Positions 4,706 to 7,145 of a stretch of DNA of 7,145 nt are shown one piece after another. The notes beneath the pieces are model-generated. The model did not search any database. It was not told where the DNA came from and was given only the letters and a program-made list of their open reading frames with translations. The DNA lies in the NCBI GenBank assembly GCA_023257145.1, contig JALRDA010000104.1, positions 1-7,145 on the forward strand, given 5' to 3'. The position numbers and the translations under genes were made by a program. Origin of the DNA: Candidatus Saccharimonadia bacterium. Its GTDB lineage: Bacteria; Patescibacteriota; Saccharimonadia; Saccharimonadales; Saccharimonadaceae. Every line of letters begins with the position of its first letter. Within the stretch, counting starts at the first letter, position 1.

Positions 4706-6088
4706 ATGCATCATGGGTTATGGCAAAGCGTTTTAGGTGAAATAGAGCTGTCAATCTCTCAAGCTGCCTTTAAGACCTGGTTTATGAATACCGAGTTGGT
4801 CGATACTAGCAACGATGTCGTCACTATTGCCGTTCCTAATATTTTTGCAAAACGACAATTCGAAGTAAAATTTGACGATCAAATTAAAGCAGTTCTCCAA
4901 AAAAATGGAGTTTCACCTGAGCGAGTCATTTATACAGTAAAGACAACGGGTAAAAAAACAATCACCCGGGAAACGACCGCAGCCCCTTCCTCAACGAGCG
5001 CCGTGGATGATTTACTTAGGCCGGTCACATCTACTCCTCGAACTAGTACGCAAAATTCCTCTTCTAGTGCTGGTAGTGGTCTAAATCCTCGTTATACGTT
5101 TGCTAACTTTATCGTTGGCTCCAGTAACGATCTCGCCTACACCGCATGCCAAGCGGTCGCGAGTAGTCCAGGCACCAAATACAACCCTCTCTTTCTTTAT
5201 GGCGGCGTCGGTTTAGGTAAAACTCACCTCATGCAAGCTGTCGGTAATGAAATAGCCAGCAAGCAACCTGACGCGCAAATTCTTTACATCAGTTCAGAAA
5301 CCTTCGTCAAAGAATTTCTAGAGAGTATTCGTTTTAAGAAAAAGGGTTTTTCTGATAAATATCGTAATGTTGATGTCCTTATTGTCGATGATATGCAGTT
5401 TATCGCTGGTAAAGAAAAGACTCAGGAAGAGTTCTTTCATACATTCAACGCCCTACATCAGACGAATAAGCAAATTATTATCAGTAGCGACAAGCCACCA
5501 AAAAGCATCCCGACTCTTACCGAGCGTCTACGTAGTCGCTTTGAGTGGGGTATGTCTATTGATATTCAAATGCCTGATTTTGAAACGCGTTGTGCAATTC
5601 TTGAAACAAAAGCCTCACTCTCCGGTGTTGAACTTGGTCGTGACACGGTTGAATATCTTGCAAACAACATTAAAACGAACGTTCGTGAGCTTGAGGGTGC
5701 GTTAAACCAATTACTTGCCTACGCCGAAATGCGCGGCGTTAGTCCGGATATTTCTACCGCCGAAGGCTTGATTGGCAACGTCCGTCAATCTCGCCCGCAG
5801 CATCTATCAGCTAAACAAATTATCGATAAGACCGCTCGCCACTTCCAAATCGACGTCAAAGAAATCTGCAGTTCGAAGCGCGATAAACATATCGTTGTAC
5901 CACGTCAAATCGCAATGTATCTACTGCGCAGCGAGCTGCACCTCAGTTTTCCGAAGATTGCGATCGAGCTTGGGCGTAAAGACCACACCACTGCTATTCA
6001 TTCCGTTGAAAAAATCGAAAAAGCCATCAAACTAGACTTTCTTATCCGTGAGCAAGTCACCGAAATTCGGGAGAAACTTTATGCTTAG
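4706..6088 (+). CDS. dnaA: Chromosomal replication initiator DnaA
   Basis: A 460-residue initiator with all four domains. Domain I (about 1-80) starts GLWQSVLGEIELSIS and has the FKTWF motif. A Ser/Thr-rich linker (about 82-125) is domain II. Domain III is the AAA+ core: Walker A GGVGLGKTH (166-174, K172), Walker B VLIVDDMQF (224-232, D228, D229), sensor 1 IIISSD (257-262), arginine finger R278 in RLRSRFEWG, and sensor 2 R327 in NVRELEGAL. Domain IV (about 363-460) carries the DNA-binding signature RKDHTTAIHSVEKIE, starting at 424. It binds DnaA boxes as ATP form and melts oriC. The start at 4706 is chosen from the strong ribosome-binding site; the frame is open back to 4625 but those residues do not resemble DnaA. 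Boxes within its promoter region suggest autoregulation. The last codons overlap a small frame at 6081. Confidence 0.98.
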   Translation: MHHGLWQSVLGEIELSISQAAFKTWFMNTELVDTSNDVVTIAVPNIFAKRQFEVKFDDQIKAVLQKNGVSPERVIYTVKTTGKKTITRETTAAPSSTSAVDDLLRPVTSTPRTSTQNSSSSAGSGLNPRYTFANFIVGSSNDLAYTACQAVASSPGTKYNPLFLYGGVGLGKTHLMQAVGNEIASKQPDAQILYISSETFVKEFLESIRFKKKGFSDKYRNVDVLIVDDMQFIAGKEKTQEEFFHTFNALHQTNKQIIISSDKPPKSIPTLTERLRSRFEWGMSIDIQMPDFETRCAILETKASLSGVELGRDTVEYLANNIKTNVRELEGALNQLLAYAEMRGVSPDISTAEGLIGNVRQSRPQHLSAKQIIDKTARHFQIDVKEICSSKRDKHIVVPRQIAMYLLRSELHLSFPKIAIELGRKDHTTAIHSVEKIEKAIKLDFLIREQVTEIREKLYA

Positions 6089-6338
6089 TCGCAGTGGAAA
6101 ACGTGTGGATTATCTGCGGATAGCTACAGGCACAAGTAGTGGACGATTATCCCCATGTAGACCACTCCTCCATGCGATCATCCACAAACAGCGTGTACAA
6201 CTCCCATTCACCCACAAGTTATCCGACCTATTCACCCCCAACCTTTCCCCATACAAAATTGCGCTCTCACCTCTGACTGAACACACTTTTTACCCAGTTT
6301 CCACAGCCCCTATTAATAACCCAACCAAAAGAAATTAA
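6081..6338 (+). CDS. Possible small basic protein between dnaA and dnaN (unrecognised)
   Basis: An 85-codon frame whose ATG overlaps the dnaA stop by eight bases. GGGAG (6069-6073) lies seven bases before the ATG, and the stop falls 17 bases before the dnaN ATG, leaving just enough room for the dnaN ribosome-binding site. The other two forward frames are blocked early. The product would be basic (12 K/R, 3 D/E), proline-rich (9) and without membrane helices or any motif I recognise. Against it: the stretch is full of DnaA-box-like words and very poor in G, so the frame may be open by composition. The layout looks like a translationally coupled gene, but the sequence reads more like origin DNA. 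I cannot decide, and no function is proposed. Confidence 0.27.
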   Translation: MLSRSGKRVDYLRIATGTSSGRLSPCRPLLHAIIHKQRVQLPFTHKLSDLFTPNLSPYKIALSPLTEHTFYPVSTAPINNPTKRN

Positions 6339-6355
6339 AAAGAAAGGTACTAATA
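6089..6355. other. dnaA-dnaN intergenic region, probable second half of oriC
   Basis: Box-like motifs against TTWTNCACA on either strand: AGTGGAAAA (6093-6101, inverted, 8/9), TGTGGATTA (6104-6112, inverted, 8/9), TTATCCCCA (6147-6155, 8/9), TCATCCACA (6178-6186, 8/9) and GTTTCCACA (6297-6305, 8/9). None is perfect. The end next to dnaN (6311-6355) is about 78% A+T and could be an unwinding element. The arrangement resembles the B. subtilis origin, with boxes both before and after dnaA. A small open frame also runs through the region. Confidence 0.55.
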
Positions 6356-7145
6356 ATGGAATTGTCCGTCACCCAGGAAAATTTAACCAAAGCCCTCAGT
6401 AATGTTGGACGAGTAGCCAGTACTAAAACAGACTTACCTATCCTAAGTAATATCTTGCTTCGTACAGACGGTAATCGATTACTAGTCGCTGCAACGAATC
6501 TTGAAATCGCTTCAACGCAATTAATCGGTGCAAAGATTGTCTCTCCCGGGGCAATCACTATTCCTGCACGACTAGTCAGTGATTTTATTTCAAGTCTCCC
6601 GAAAGGAACGGTTGAATTAAAAGTAAAAGATAATCACCTGACAATTAGTTCTGGTAGCTACAAATCAGTTATTAACGGGGTTATCGCCGATGAGTTCCCT
6701 GAACTGCCAACGATTGATGAGAATTCTTCAATTTCATACAGTATTCTGCCTGCTGATTTCAAACAGGCCGTCACTCAAACTATTATTACAAGTAGCAATG
6801 ACAGTACCCGTCCGACACTAACGGGTGTTTATTGGCATTCGTTCGAAGGCAGCTTGTACCTTGCGGCGACTGACGGGTATCGCCTGTCTGAGCGTCGACT
6901 AATTGAAACAAAAAGTGAGGTTGCTGCAATTATTCCGACGTCAACACTTCAAGAGGTGCTGCGAACACTCAGCGATGACGTCACGGAAGTTGATATGCTG
7001 TTTGACGAGACACAGGTGCGGTTTCGGGTTGGCGAATCAGAAATTACTAGTCGCTTAATCGATGGAAACTATCCTGATTACCGTCAACTTATTCCAGCGA
7101 CATCAGAAACGAATATTGTGATAGATGCAGCTGAATTTGTCCGTA
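6356..7145 (+). CDS. dnaN: DNA polymerase III beta subunit (sliding clamp), 3' end cut by the window
   Basis: The first 263 residues of a clamp that is usually about 370 long. It begins MELSVTQENLTKALSNVGR, followed by the LPILSNILL motif (28-36), the AATNLEIA strand (45-52) and the domain I end INGVIADEFPELP. Domain II contains TRPTLTGVYW and LAATDGYRLSERR, the usual hydrophobic-pocket region, and IDGNYPDYRQLIP opens the turn to domain III. The clamp is a homodimeric ring that tethers DNA polymerase III and recruits other repair and replication proteins. The ATG at 6356 is supported by AAAGG (6343-6347) eight bases upstream. It follows dnaA on the same strand, the standard order, and may be co-transcribed with it. 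Confidence 0.97.
   Translation, partial: MELSVTQENLTKALSNVGRVASTKTDLPILSNILLRTDGNRLLVAATNLEIASTQLIGAKIVSPGAITIPARLVSDFISSLPKGTVELKVKDNHLTISSGSYKSVINGVIADEFPELPTIDENSSISYSILPADFKQAVTQTIITSSNDSTRPTLTGVYWHSFEGSLYLAATDGYRLSERRLIETKSEVAAIIPTSTLQEVLRTLSDDVTEVDMLFDETQVRFRVGESEITSRLIDGNYPDYRQLIPATSETNIVIDAAEFVR

Noticed and set aside
6137..6166. A hairpin after dnaA (AGTGG with CCACT)
   Set aside because: Only five pairs with a loop of about 19 bases and no T-tract; not a convincing terminator or structured RNA.
6280..6316. A separate dnaN promoter (TTTACC at 6289-6294 and TATTAA at 6311-6316)
   Set aside because: Both boxes match only four positions or so in a stretch where AT-rich words are frequent; read-through from dnaA is as likely.
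1..7145. CRISPR arrays, insertion sequences, tRNA or rRNA genes
   Set aside because: No spaced direct repeats other than the DnaA boxes, no transposase-like frame, no cloverleaf or rRNA signature was seen on reading through.

Overview
The window looks like the replication-origin neighbourhood of a small-genome bacterium, most likely Candidatus Saccharibacteria (TM7, Patescibacteria/CPR). I infer this from the style of L34, RnpA and DnaA, a short Jag without its usual N-terminal domain, a pared-down rpmH-rnpA-yidC-jag block lacking yidD and mnmE, and a mixed codon choice of moderate GC. All reading frames fit the standard genetic code. The phylum is recognised from protein style, not from a search.

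Layout. Positions 1-2361 (+) hold a surface-glycan cassette: the end of a membrane-anchored family-2 glycosyltransferase, two different GtrA-type four-helix membrane proteins in tandem, and a GT4-type glycosyltransferase. A hairpin terminator at 2355-2382 lies between this cassette and the convergent block at 2403-4435 (-), which reads rpmH, rnpA, yidC, jag. That block makes ribosomal protein L34, the protein subunit of RNase P, the membrane insertase and an RNA-binding partner of the insertase. rpmH has its own promoter and terminator. rnpA and yidC-jag each appear to have their own promoter too.

Positions 4436-4705 separate rpmH from dnaA. They carry an array of DnaA boxes, divergent promoters and an AT-rich stretch, so this is probably part of oriC. 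dnaA (4706-6088, +) is followed by a 267-base gap with further box-like motifs and then dnaN, which runs off the window. Boxes on both sides of dnaA suggest a bipartite origin like that of Bacillus subtilis. The dnaA-dnaN gap also contains an unbroken 85-codon frame that overlaps the dnaA stop, has a good ribosome-binding site and ends 17 bases before dnaN; whether it is a gene is open.

I do not see a clear new biological system. The points most worth checking are the 8-base phasing of the DnaA boxes, the small frame between dnaA and dnaN, the repeated arrangement of a -10 box only about 10 bases before a start codon that lacks a Shine-Dalgarno (possible leaderless genes), and an altered GXXG loop in the Jag KH domain.
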